A stretch of 64,000 nucleotides of DNA. Origin: Psychromarinibacter sediminicola (GTDB lineage: Bacteria > Pseudomonadota > Alphaproteobacteria > Rhodobacterales > Rhodobacteraceae). The stretch covers positions 56,832-120,831 of the forward strand of contig NZ_JARGYC010000005.1 of the NCBI RefSeq assembly GCF_029168335.1, read 5' to 3'. A program made the position numbers and the translations under genes. A model generated the notes under the pieces. That model saw only the letters and a program-made list of their open reading frames with translations, ran no database searches and was not told the DNA's origin. Positions within the stretch are counted from its first letter, which is position 1. Each line of letters begins with the position of its first letter. Positions 1 to 7,339 of this stretch are shown piece after piece.

Positions 1-1286
1 ATATTGGTGCTGACCCCGCGAATCCGGAACTCGCGCAGCGCCCGGTCCATCCGCGCGATGGCGGCCTCGGGCGTCGGCGCCCAGGCGGTGACCTTCTCCA
101 GCAGCGAGTCGTAGTAGCGGGTGATGACCGCGCCCGAATAGGCCGTGCCGCCGTCCAGCCGGATCCCCATGCCGGTCGCGCCCCGATAGGCGGTGATCCG
201 GCCGTAATCCGGGATGAAGTTGTTCTGCGGATCCTCGGTGGTGATCCGGCACTGGATCGCGTGGCCGTCGAGCTTCACGTCGTACTGGCTGGCGGTGCCG
301 GTCGCCTCCACCAGGCTCTTGCCCTCGGCGATCAGGATCTGGGCGCGCACGATGTCGATGCCGGTCACTTCCTCGGTGACGGTATGTTCGACCTGCACGC
401 GCGGGTTCACCTCGATGAAGTAGAACTCGCCGGTCTCCATATCCATCAGGAACTCGATGGTGCCGGCGCATTCGTAATTCACCGCCTCGGCGATCTTCTT
501 GCCGAGGTTCGCCAGCTTCTCCCGCTGCGCGCCGCCCAGATACGGGGCAGGGGCGCGCTCGACCACCTTCTGGTTGCGGCGCTGGACGGAACAGTCGCGC
601 TCCCACAGGTGGTAGATGTGGCCCTGGCTGTCGCCGAGGATCTGCACCTCGACGTGCCGGGCCTTCTGGATCATCTTCTCCAGATAGCCCTCGCCGTTGC
701 CGAAGGCGGCCTCGGCCTCGCGCCGGCCTTCCTTGACCTTCGCCTCCAGCTCCTTGGGCTCCAGGATCGGCCGCATCCCCCGGCCGCCGCCGCCCCAGGA
801 GGCCTTCAGCATCATCGGATAGCCGACCTCTTCGGCCTGCTTGCGGATGACCTTCATGTCGTCGCCCAGCACCTCGGAGGCCGGGATCACGGGCACGCCG
901 GCCTCGATGGCGACGCGCCGGGCGCTGGCCTTGTCGCCGAGCGCGCGCATCGTCTCCGCCTTGGGGCCGATGAAGGTGATGCCGTTCGCGGTACAGGCAT
1001 CCACGAAATCGGGGTTCTCGGACAACAGGCCATAGCCGGGATGGATCGCGTCGGCGCCGGCCATCTTGGCGACACGGATGATCTCCTCGATCGACAGGTA
1101 GGCCTGTACCGGGCCCAGCCCCTCGCCGATCTTGTAGGCCTCGTCGGCCTTGAAGCGGTGCAGCGAGAGCTTGTCTTCCTCCGCGTAGACGGCGACCGTC
1201 TTCTTGCCCAGCTCGTTCGCCGCGCGCATCACCCGAATGGCGATCTCGCCGCGGTTCGCGATCAGGATCTTCTTGAAGTCGGCCAT
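1..1286 (-). CDS. pyc: pyruvate carboxylase, N-terminal biotin-carboxylase part (partial)
   Basis: Read on the minus strand from ATG at 1286; 428 codons are visible and the gene runs off the left edge. The protein starts with the biotin carboxylase domain: IANRGEIA near residue 8, [10 protein letters not shown] near 82-91, and the ATP-grasp loop WGGGGRGM at about 164-171, followed by [15 protein letters not shown]. The segment [17 protein letters not shown] is typical of pyruvate carboxylase rather than stand-alone AccC. The family carboxylates pyruvate to oxaloacetate with biotin and ATP, refilling the TCA cycle. The carboxyltransferase and biotinyl domains would lie outside the window, so a biotin carboxylase subunit of another acyl-CoA carboxylase cannot be wholly excluded. 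Confidence 0.88.
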   Translation of the reverse strand, partial: MADFKKILIANRGEIAIRVMRAANELGKKTVAVYAEEDKLSLHRFKADEAYKIGEGLGPVQAYLSIEEIIRVAKMAGADAIHPGYGLLSENPDFVDACTANGITFIGPKAETMRALGDKASARRVAIEAGVPVIPASEVLGDDMKVIRKQAEEVGYPMMLKASWGGGGRGMRPILEPKELEAKVKEGRREAEAAFGNGEGYLEKMIQKARHVEVQILGDSQGHIYHLWERDCSVQRRNQKVVERAPAPYLGGAQREKLANLGKKIAEAVNYECAGTIEFLMDMETGEFYFIEVNPRVQVEHTVTEEVTGIDIVRAQILIAEGKSLVEATGTASQYDVKLDGHAIQCRITTEDPQNNFIPDYGRITAYRGATGMGIRLDGGTAYSGAVITRYYDSLLEKVTAWAPTPEAAIARMDRALREFRIRGVSTN

Positions 1287-1374
1287 GTATGTCCCCCGTG
1301 CATCGGTTATTTTGCAGGCGCAGAATAGGCCAAGCGTGCGCCGCGTAAACCGGATTTTCCCGGCCGGGCCGGGC

Positions 1375-1465
1375 AAGGCGCTTGGAAGCGCCTTGCGCAA
1401 GGGCCTTCGAAGGCCCTTGCAAGCGGTTTCGAAACCGCTTGCCCCGAAGCCGCTTCGAAGCGGCT
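1375..1465. repeat. cluster of four adjoining palindromes centred on TTCGAA
   Basis: Four palindromes follow one another: 1375-1394 (arms AAGGCGCTT/AAGCGCCTT around GG), 1397-1420 (24 bp perfect), 1419-1442 (24 bp perfect, core GGTTTCGAAACC) and 1448-1465 (18 bp perfect, AGCCGCTTCGAAGCGGCT). Three of the four centre on TTCGAA. As RNA they would form four hairpins with almost no loop; as DNA they resemble repeated extragenic palindromes. A related 16-bp palindrome lies at 47255-47270. Function unknown. Confidence 0.85.
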
Positions 1466-1537
1466 GTCCGGCGGCGCGAGATCGCCCGGCCGGGACAGGC
1501 AATACCGCCGGCCGCCCCGCGGATGCTGCAGACCTGA

Positions 1538-1594
1538 TTGCGCTAACACTAGCAAGAACAACAGGTTACCCATGCGTCCAACCTTGGACACCCC
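1538..1594 (+). repeat. proS-flanking inverted element, left copy (L1)
   Basis: It contains a GCGCTAAC block at its left end and, about 30 bp on, the 16-mer GTCCAACCTTGGACAC at 1576-1591. The copy after proS (3002-3057) is the same element in inverse orientation, and a second inverted pair brackets recN. All four copies keep the same order and spacing: palindrome TTAGCGCTAA, about 30 variable bases, then GTCCAA-NN-TTGGAC. The 16-mer is perfectly complementary to 3002-3017 beyond the proS stop codon. Confidence 0.75.
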
Positions 1595-1677
1595 GCAGGT
1601 CCGGACAGCCAGCTTGCGACGTGCCTGCCTTTCGCCTAGACCGCTTCCCGACCGGATTCCCGCGCCAAGGAGCCCCT

Positions 1678-3000
1678 ATGCGCCTCTCCCGCTATTTCCT
1701 GCCCGTTCTCAAGGAAACGCCGTCCGAGGCGCAGATCGCCAGCCACCGGCTGATGCTGCGCGCCGGCATGATCAAGCAGGCCTCGGCCGGGATCTATTCC
1801 TGGCTGCCTCTGGGCTACAAGGTGCTGCGCAAGATCGAGACGATCATCCACGAGGAACAGGCCCGCGCCGGCCACCTGCCGGTCCTGATGCCGACGATCC
1901 AGTCGTCCGACCTCTGGCAGGAATCCGGCCGCTACGACGCCTACGGCCCCGAGATGCTCAGGATCCGCGACCGGCACGAGCGGGACATGCTGTTCACGCC
2001 GACGGCGGAGGAGCTGATCACCGACATCTTCCGCGCCCATGTGGCGTCCTACAAGGACCTGCCGCTGACGCTCTACCAGATCCAGTGGAAGTTCCGCGAC
2101 GAGATCCGGCCGCGCTTCGGCGTGATGCGGGGGCGGGAGTTCTATATGAAGGACGGCTACAACTTCGACCTGACGAAGGAAGACGCGCTTCACGCCTATA
2201 ACCGGCACCTCGTCAGCTACCTGCGCACCTACGAGCGGATGGGCCTGCAGGCGATCCCGATGCGGGCGGACAGCGGGCCGATCGGCGGCGACGACACGCA
2301 CGAATTCCTGGTCCTGGCCGAGACCGGCGAGTCGGAGGTGTTCTATGACAGCGAGATCACCGAGCTGAAATTCGGCGCGCGGGAGATCGACTACGACAGC
2401 CACGATCAGTGCCGGGCGGTGCTGGAGGAGTTCACCTCGCGCTATGCCCGCACCGACGAGACCCACGACGAGGCGGTCTTCGCCGAGCGGGTGCCCGAGG
2501 CGCGGCGTCGGCAGGCGCGGGGGATCGAGGTGGGGCAGATCTTCTATTTCGGGACCAAGTATTCCGAGCCGATGGGCGCGACGGTCCAGACCCCCGACGG
2601 CAAGTCGGTGCCGGTTCACATGGGCAGCCACGGGATCGGCGTCAGCCGGCTGGCGGGCGCCTTGATCGAGGCGAACCACGACGAGCGGGGCATCGTCTGG
2701 CCGTGGGAAGTGGCGCCGTTCCAGGTCGGCATCGTCAACGTGAAGCAGGGCGATGCGACGGCGGATGCCGCCTCTGAGGGGCTCTACAAGGCGCTGACGG
2801 CGGCGGGGTTCGACGTGCTCTATGACGACCGCGAGGAGCGGGCGGGGGCGAAGTTCGCGACGATGGACCTGATCGGGCTGCCGAAGCGGGTGACCGTGGG
2901 GCCGCGCGGGCTGGAGAAGGGCGTGGTGGAGCTGACCGACCGGCGGACCGGGGAGAGCGAGGAGATCAAGCCGGAGCTTGTGGCGGAGCGGCTGAGCTGA
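1678..3000 (+). CDS. proS: prolyl-tRNA synthetase
   Basis: Class II aminoacyl-tRNA synthetase that charges tRNA-Pro with proline in the cytoplasm. 440 residues from ATG 1678, which begins [15 protein letters not shown], the usual alphaproteobacterial N-terminus; longer upstream readings have no family match. Motif 2 ([18 protein letters not shown]) lies near 138-155 and motif 3 ([16 protein letters not shown]) in the second half, followed by the anticodon-binding domain. The roughly 180-residue cis-editing insert found in E. coli ProS is absent, as in the short alphaproteobacterial form, so Ala-tRNA-Pro hydrolysis would need a separate ProXp-type protein. The gene is bracketed by inverted 57-bp elements, one starting immediately after its stop codon. 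Confidence 0.97.
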   Translation: MRLSRYFLPVLKETPSEAQIASHRLMLRAGMIKQASAGIYSWLPLGYKVLRKIETIIHEEQARAGHLPVLMPTIQSSDLWQESGRYDAYGPEMLRIRDRHERDMLFTPTAEELITDIFRAHVASYKDLPLTLYQIQWKFRDEIRPRFGVMRGREFYMKDGYNFDLTKEDALHAYNRHLVSYLRTYERMGLQAIPMRADSGPIGGDDTHEFLVLAETGESEVFYDSEITELKFGAREIDYDSHDQCRAVLEEFTSRYARTDETHDEAVFAERVPEARRRQARGIEVGQIFYFGTKYSEPMGATVQTPDGKSVPVHMGSHGIGVSRLAGALIEANHDERGIVWPWEVAPFQVGIVNVKQGDATADAASEGLYKALTAAGFDVLYDDREERAGAKFATMDLIGLPKRVTVGPRGLEKGVVELTDRRTGESEEIKPELVAERLS

Positions 3001-3001
3001 A

Positions 3002-3058
3002 GTGTCCAAGGTTGGACGGGGGTCCAAGCCCTTGTAATTGCTGTGGATAGCGCTAACG
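3002..3058 (-). repeat. proS-flanking inverted element, right copy (R1)
   Basis: It begins one base after the proS stop with GTGTCCAAGGTTGGAC (3002-3017), continues with a GGGGGTCCAAGCCC stretch that can fold back on GGTTGGA, and ends with TAGCGCTAAC (3048-3057). It is the inverse copy of 1538-1594 and closely matches the copy after recN (33868-33924). A separate perfect hairpin, ACGGACGC/GCGTCCGT, follows at 3056-3073 and may help end the transcript, although no T run is present. Confidence 0.78.
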
Positions 3059-3184
3059 GACGCTCGCGTCCGTGCCCGCGTCCGCGCGCTGCACGGCGCT
3101 TGAACGGAGGGCAGCGGTCCCGCGGAGTTCGCTGCCCGTGCCGGCCGACCGGCCCCTGTCGGGCCGGGGCGGCGCGCCCTGCGC

Positions 3185-3805
3185 TCAGGCGGCCACGGCC
3201 GGCCGGGGCCGCCACAGTAGCCATTCGGCGACCAGCAGGTTCGGCACCCAGGCCAGCCAGGACACCACCTGGTAGCCCGTGTCGAACCCGAACAGCACGA
3301 CCAGGACCGGCAGTTCCAGCCGGAGCGTCACGGCCCCGAAGGTCAGCGCGGCGGAACGGATCATCCAGCGGCGATGCTCGGCGATGCGCCGCGCCATGGC
3401 CAGTTGCACCGCGCGGGCGGTGACGGCGAGCCAGATCACCGCCAGCAACCCGAAGCCCCAGGCCGCGGCCGGGCCCGCCTCGGTCGTCAGCGCCAGGACC
3501 AGCCCGCCCAGGCCGGACAGCAGGATCGAGAGGCCGTAGAGCCGGCCGAGCCAGCGGTGCAGCCCCGGGCGCCGGACCCGCAGCCGGGTCCAGAACTGCA
3601 GCGGCAGGAGCGCCAGCGCGACGGGGGCGAACCCGACATGGGCATAGAAGGCCACCGGCCGGGCGAGCGCGTGGTAGAGCATGACCTCCATCGACGCCGC
3701 GACGCCGAAGACCGCCCAGCGCCACGACGCGAGCGCCACGGCGAGCGACAGGATCCAGAAGGCGACCACGCGGGTGCGAAGGAGAAGAGGCATTGGCTGC
3801 TCCAT
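3185..3805 (-). CDS. DUF2306 family integral membrane protein
   Basis: 206 residues from ATG 3805. About six hydrophobic segments fill the protein, including VVAFWILSLAVALASW near the start and VTLRLELPVLVVLFGF near the end, with the LHRWLGRLYGLS segment typical of the DUF2306 group. The family has no established biochemical function. It is divergent from a TetR-type gene, and the 86 bp between them holds three copies of a TTGACAGCGTCAA-like operator, so it is probably the regulator's target. The regulated state may involve membrane stress or a small hydrophobic ligand, but that is inference. Confidence 0.8.
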   Translation of the reverse strand: MEQPMPLLLRTRVVAFWILSLAVALASWRWAVFGVAASMEVMLYHALARPVAFYAHVGFAPVALALLPLQFWTRLRVRRPGLHRWLGRLYGLSILLSGLGGLVLALTTEAGPAAAWGFGLLAVIWLAVTARAVQLAMARRIAEHRRWMIRSAALTFGAVTLRLELPVLVVLFGFDTGYQVVSWLAWVPNLLVAEWLLWRPRPAVAA

Positions 3806-3807
3806 CG

Positions 3808-3883
3808 GTTTGACAGTGTAAAGCTACAACTTGACAGCGTAAAGATCAGATCGGCTTGACGCTGTCAAGCCCGTTGCTATGCT
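3808..3883. promoter_or_regulatory. TetR operator cluster and overlapping promoter
   Basis: Three related boxes lie between the divergent genes: TTGACAGTGTAAAG (3810-3823), TTGACAGCGTAAAG (3831-3844) and the near-palindrome CTTGACGCTGTCAAG (3855-3869). The third overlaps a promoter-like TTGACG (3856-3861), 16 bp, TATGCT (3878-3883) pointing at the regulator. Transcription would start at about 3890, almost on the ATG at 3892, giving an essentially leaderless mRNA. Autorepression and repression of the DUF2306 gene are the natural reading. Confidence 0.6.
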
Positions 3884-3891
3884 GGCCGCCC

Positions 3892-4530
3892 ATGGCAGTC
3901 CCCGAGCCGAAAAAACCGCACCACCACGGCAACTTGCGCGAGGCGCTGGTGCTGGCCGGCGTGCAGTTGCTGGAACAGGGCGGGCCCGAGGCGCTGACGC
4001 TCAGGCGCTGCGCGGCGCTGGCGGGGGTGTCGCACGCGGCGCCGGCGCATCACTTCGACGGGCTGCCGGGGCTGAAGCTGGCCATCGCGGCGGAAGGCTT
4101 TCGCCGCTTCCGCAACTACATGGTCGACGCCGAGGTGCTGGGCGAGCAGACGCCGCGCGGACGGCTGAAGAGCATCTGTCGCGGATACCTGAACTTCGCC
4201 CGCGACAACCGGGCGCTGTTCTGGCTGATCTTCGGCTACGACCTGTCCGAGGCGCCGAGCGCGGGGCTGAGCGACGTGGGCGCCTACGGCTACGCCCCGC
4301 TGCGCCGCTGCTGCGCGCCTTTCGTGCCCGCGGGCACCGCGCCCGAGGTGGTCGAGGCGCAGGTCTGGTCGCTGGTCCACGGCTTCACGTCGCTATACCT
4401 CTCGGGCCGGTTCCGCGGCGCCTGCGACCCGGCGGACGAGGCGGCGGCCAACGGGCTGTTCGACGCGGTGATGGCGCTTCTGGACGCGCTGCCCGAGCAG
4501 GGGCTTGGAAAGCCCGGCGATCTCGCCTAA
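3892..4530 (+). CDS. TetR/AcrR family transcriptional regulator
   Basis: 212 residues from ATG 3892; an upstream TTG (3856) is in frame but lies inside the operator, so the ATG is preferred. The N-terminal helix-turn-helix spans roughly residues 12-58 (REALVLAGVQLLEQGGPEALTLRRCAALAGVSHAA and on), and the rest matches a WHG-type C-terminal ligand domain. It probably represses itself and the divergent DUF2306 gene through the three boxes between them. hisH follows 26 bp downstream on the same strand, so read-through into hisH is possible, but no functional link is apparent. Confidence 0.88.
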   Translation: MAVPEPKKPHHHGNLREALVLAGVQLLEQGGPEALTLRRCAALAGVSHAAPAHHFDGLPGLKLAIAAEGFRRFRNYMVDAEVLGEQTPRGRLKSICRGYLNFARDNRALFWLIFGYDLSEAPSAGLSDVGAYGYAPLRRCCAPFVPAGTAPEVVEAQVWSLVHGFTSLYLSGRFRGACDPADEAAANGLFDAVMALLDALPEQGLGKPGDLA

Positions 4531-4556
4531 CCAGCGCCGGGCGAAGGGGTTCTGAC

Positions 4557-5195
4557 ATGCTGACCGTTCTGATCGACTACGATTCCGGCAACCTGCACTC
4601 GGCGGAAAAGGCGTTCCAGCGGATGGCGGCCGAGGTGGGCGGCGGCGAGGTGCTGGTGACCTCGCGCCCCGAGGACGTGGCGCGCGCCGACCGCATCGTG
4701 CTGCCCGGCGACGGGGCGTTCCCGGCCTGCCGCAACGCATTGTATGCTGTCGACGGGGTCTACGAGGCGATGGCCGAGGCGGTGCTGCAGCAGGGCCGGC
4801 CGTTTCTGGGGATCTGCGTGGGCATGCAGCTTCTGGCGACCACCGGCCACGAATACGAGGCGGTCGCGGGGCTGGACTGGATCGGCGGCGAGGTGGTGCG
4901 GATCGAGCCGCAGGACGCCGCGCTGAAGGTGCCGCATATGGGCTGGAACGACCTTGTCGTCGACCGGGCGCACCCGGTGCTGGAGGGGCTCGGGACCGGG
5001 GACCACGCCTATTTCGTCCATTCCTACCATTTCCGGGTGGCGGATCCGGCGCAGCTGCTGGCGCATTGCGACTACGGCGAGCCGGTGACGGCGATCGTGG
5101 GCCGCGACAACATCGTGGGCACGCAGTTCCACCCGGAGAAGAGCCAGTCGGCGGGGCTGCGGCTGATCGGGAATTTCTTGCGGTGGGTGCCGTAG
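4557..5195 (+). CDS. hisH: imidazole glycerol phosphate synthase, glutamine amidotransferase subunit
   Basis: 212 residues. HisH hydrolyses glutamine and channels ammonia to HisF, which makes IGP and AICAR in histidine synthesis. Visible features are LIDYDSGNLHS at the N-terminus, the nucleophile motif GICVGMQLL (Cys near residue 88) and the catalytic His-Glu of TQFHPEKSQ near the C-terminus. The partner hisF and hisA/hisE lie about 52 kb away (57260-59600), so the usual hisH-hisA-hisF block has been split. A TetR gene sits just upstream, and a 204-bp structured repeat begins 8 bp after the stop codon. Confidence 0.95.
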   Translation: MLTVLIDYDSGNLHSAEKAFQRMAAEVGGGEVLVTSRPEDVARADRIVLPGDGAFPACRNALYAVDGVYEAMAEAVLQQGRPFLGICVGMQLLATTGHEYEAVAGLDWIGGEVVRIEPQDAALKVPHMGWNDLVVDRAHPVLEGLGTGDHAYFVHSYHFRVADPAQLLAHCDYGEPVTAIVGRDNIVGTQFHPEKSQSAGLRLIGNFLRWVP

Positions 5196-5202
5196 GGGGC
5201 GA

Positions 5203-5406
5203 GTGAGAAGCCGCGCAAGGGCCGGCGCGCGCGGGGGCGCACCGGACTTTGAGCTTTGCGCTTTATGGCTGCCAAACGCGGGCGACCTCCGAGCTCCGCG
5301 ATAACGTTGACCACAGCGCCGCCGCACCGGGGCGCGTCGGCGCTTGCGCGGCGGCCTTCGGCCTTGTTCCGCGCCGGGCATCGTTCAGATGGGGTCGTCG
5401 TACATG
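5203..5406. repeat. 204-bp structured intergenic repeat, copy A
   Basis: Matches 30850-31053 over its whole length: shared ends GTGAGAAGCCGCGCAAGGGC and GTTCCGCGCCGGGCA, and a shared middle including CTTTATGGC. The outer parts are inverted: the left GCCGCGCAAGGGCC region pairs with the right GGCGCTTGCGCGGC region, leaving a loop of about 75 nt. Both copies sit in 3' intergenic space after a plus-strand gene. Confidence 0.8.
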
Positions 5407-5445
5407 CCTCACAGTTCATCCGCCCGCCGCCGCTCGGGGGCGCGT

Positions 5446-5508
5446 CTCTCGGGCATTTCGCGGGCGAAATGCCCTGCCGACAGGCGATTGCAGGGCAATC
5501 GCCGAGAG
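5446..5508. repeat. branched palindrome: two hairpins inside an outer stem
   Basis: GGGCATTTCGC (5451-5461) pairs with GCGAAATGCCC (5464-5474), and GGCGATTGC (5483-5491) with GCAATCGCC (5495-5503). The flanks CTCTCGG (5446-5452) and CCGAGAG (5502-5508) are complementary, so the unit can fold as two hairpins closed by an outer stem. Confidence 0.7.
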
Positions 5509-5510
5509 GC

Positions 5511-5563
5511 GGCGCTTGCGCGGCGGCCTTCGGCCATGTTCCGCGCGAGGCACCGTACGAAAG
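5511..5563. repeat. partial third copy of the 204-bp repeat (right arm only)
   Basis: GGCGCTTGCGCGGCGGCCTT and the following GGCC-TGTTCCGCGC block repeat 5339-5391 with a few substitutions, at an offset of 172 bp. It is a truncated duplicate next to the complete copy. Confidence 0.65.
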
Positions 5564-5594
5564 CCTCGGATACGCGGCGCCCTGACGCCCCGCC

Positions 5595-6419
5595 TCAGCC
5601 CTTGAACGTCACGTCCAGCCCGGGCAGGTCGCAGCCGGCGATCTCCGTCGTCCAGCGCTCGCCCGGCTTCACCGGCATCGCGTCGGTCAGCGTGCCCGTC
5701 GTCACGATGTCCCCGGCCTTCAGCGGCGGTTCTTCCGGCACCCGGGCGAGTTCCTGCAACAGATGCTCCAGCGCCTGCACCGGGCCGTCCAGCACGTCGC
5801 GGCCGGTGCCCTGCGCCTCGATCCCGTCGCCGCCCGACAGCGTTAGCGTCAGGCCCGACAGTACGCCCGCCGGATCCGCGCCCAGCGACGACAGCTTCTG
5901 CCGCGGGCCGAGAAACAGCGCGCCGTGCAGGCCGAACGCCGCCTGGGTGTCCGCCGCCGCGAAGCGCCAGCCGGGAAAGACCGAGGTCACGATCTCGAAC
6001 CCGTGCGCGACCCAGCCGATGCAGCCGAGCAGCGCGGCCCGGTCCATCCCCGCCTCGGGCCCGGCGGTCAGGCCGAAGGCGATCTCGGGCTCGATCCGCG
6101 GCTCGGGCAGGGCGGGCAGGGCGACCCGGGCCGGCCCGTCGCCCAGCCGGTGCACCGTGTCGTCGTACATGTCGCCCCAGATCGGCGCGGCCACGCCGTA
6201 GCTTTCCCACAGGGTGCGGTTGGTGAAGCCGATCTTGCGGCCCACCGGCGCCTCGCCGCTGGCATAGCGCAGGGTGCGGATGCGCGCGGCGATGGCATGG
6301 GCGTCGGCCATGCCGAAACCCGGCTCGCGCTCGGAGATCGGGGCGACCTGCCGGCCGGCGTCCCGGGCGGCGAGCAGGTCTTCGGCGTAGGAAGCGATGC
6401 GGTCGGCGGGAAGGGGCAT
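5595..6419 (-). CDS. 2-keto-4-pentenoate hydratase-type enzyme (FAH superfamily)
   Basis: 274 residues from ATG 6419, preceded by AAGGTG at a suitable distance; a GTG at 6434 would add five residues. The sequence has GRKIGFTNRTLW near residue 55, EPEIAF (metal-binding acidic residues) near 105 and GDIVTTGTLTDAMPV near the C-terminus, as in MhpD and oxaloacetate decarboxylase-type enzymes of the fumarylacetoacetate hydrolase superfamily. These enzymes hydrate or cleave 2-oxo acids from aromatic ring breakdown. No other catabolic gene is adjacent and trpA lies just upstream on the same strand, so the true substrate is unknown. Confidence 0.8.
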   Translation of the reverse strand: MPLPADRIASYAEDLLAARDAGRQVAPISEREPGFGMADAHAIAARIRTLRYASGEAPVGRKIGFTNRTLWESYGVAAPIWGDMYDDTVHRLGDGPARVALPALPEPRIEPEIAFGLTAGPEAGMDRAALLGCIGWVAHGFEIVTSVFPGWRFAAADTQAAFGLHGALFLGPRQKLSSLGADPAGVLSGLTLTLSGGDGIEAQGTGRDVLDGPVQALEHLLQELARVPEEPPLKAGDIVTTGTLTDAMPVKPGERWTTEIAGCDLPGLDVTFKG

Positions 6420-6461
6420 GCCGTCACCTTGCACAGGGGCGTGCGCGTCGCAAGGGGGCGC

Positions 6462-7253
6462 TCACGCCTGGTGGGCGCCGTCGGCGAGGCTCTTCACGAA
6501 GTCCAGCACCTTGGCCGGCGGTTCCCCGCCGCCGATCTTCGACACGATGGCCGAGCCGACGACCGTGCCGTCGGCCACGCCGGCGATGGCGCGCGCGGCC
6601 TCGGGCGTCTTGATGCCGAAGCCGACGACCACGGGCAGGTCGGTCTTGGCCTTGATCCGCGCCACCTCGGGGCCGACCTCGTCGGCCTGCGCCTCGGCCG
6701 AGCCGGTGATGCCGGTGATCGAGACGTAATAGACGAAGCCCGACGTATTCTGCAGCACCTTGGGCAGGCGCTTGTCGTCGGTGGTGGGGGTGGCGAGGCG
6801 GATGAAGTTCAGCCCCGCCTTCTGGGCGGGGATGCACAGCTCGTCATCCTCCTCGGGCGGCAGGTCGACGACGATCAGCCCGTCGATGCCGGCGGTCGCG
6901 GCGTCGATCAGGAAGCGGTCGACCCCGCGCGAATAGATCGGGTTGTAATAGCCCATCAGCACGATCGGCGTGGTGTCGTCCACGCGCCGGAACTCGGTGG
7001 CGAGATCGAGGCTGTCCTGCAGGGTCATCCCCGCCTCCAGCGCCCGCTGGCCGGCGCGCTGGATGGTGGGGCCGTCGGCCATCGGGTCGGTGAACGGTAC
7101 GCCCAGCTCGATGATGTCGACGCCGGCGGCGGGCAGGCCCTTCACCAGCTCCAGCGAGGTGTCGTAGTCCGGATCGCCCGCCATCACGTAGGCGACGAAG
7201 GCGCGTTTGCCCTGGGCCTTCAGCTCGGCGAATTTGGCGTCGATCCGTGTCAT
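6462..7253 (-). CDS. trpA: tryptophan synthase alpha chain
   Basis: 263 residues from ATG 7253 (GAGGGG just upstream). TrpA cleaves indole-3-glycerol phosphate and passes indole through a tunnel to TrpB. Visible features are the catalytic Glu in [16 protein letters not shown] (near residue 49), the catalytic Asp in [10 protein letters not shown] (loop 2 follows), and the phosphate-binding [10 protein letters not shown] and GSAIV segments. trpB is not adjacent but 42 kb away on the other strand (49132). The CCUCCUCCC hairpin array ends about 90 nt upstream on the same strand, so long transcripts from the array could run into trpA. Confidence 0.96.
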   Translation of the reverse strand: MTRIDAKFAELKAQGKRAFVAYVMAGDPDYDTSLELVKGLPAAGVDIIELGVPFTDPMADGPTIQRAGQRALEAGMTLQDSLDLATEFRRVDDTTPIVLMGYYNPIYSRGVDRFLIDAATAGIDGLIVVDLPPEEDDELCIPAQKAGLNFIRLATPTTDDKRLPKVLQNTSGFVYYVSITGITGSAEAQADEVGPEVARIKAKTDLPVVVGFGIKTPEAARAIAGVADGTVVGSAIVSKIGGGEPPAKVLDFVKSLADGAHQA

Positions 7254-7339
7254 GGCATCCCCTCGTGTCGTTCCGAGGGGTTTGGCGAATGGACCGTGGG
7301 AAATCAATGGGGAAATCGCGGGCTTGGGCCGGGCCCGGA

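Larger units (their letters stand above)
1287..1677. other. gene-free interval between pyc and proS
   Basis: About 390 bp between the divergent pyc and proS genes. It holds a cluster of four abutting palindromes (1375-1465) and the left copy of the proS-flanking element (1538-1594); both are listed separately. Short open frames cross it but none has a recognisable product or ribosome site. No confident promoter was picked for either gene. Confidence 0.7.
5196..5594. other. gene-free interval downstream of hisH
   Basis: About 400 bp between convergent hisH and the hydratase gene. It contains the 204-bp structured repeat (5203-5406), a branched hairpin (5446-5508) and a partial third copy of the repeat's right arm (5511-5563). 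No protein-coding gene is supported. Confidence 0.7.

Noticed and set aside
4557..5195. HisH-like amidotransferase of another pathway (because it is away from hisF)
   Set aside because: The sequence is a standard-length HisH with an intact Cys-His-Glu triad, and no second hisH is seen near hisAFE in the window.
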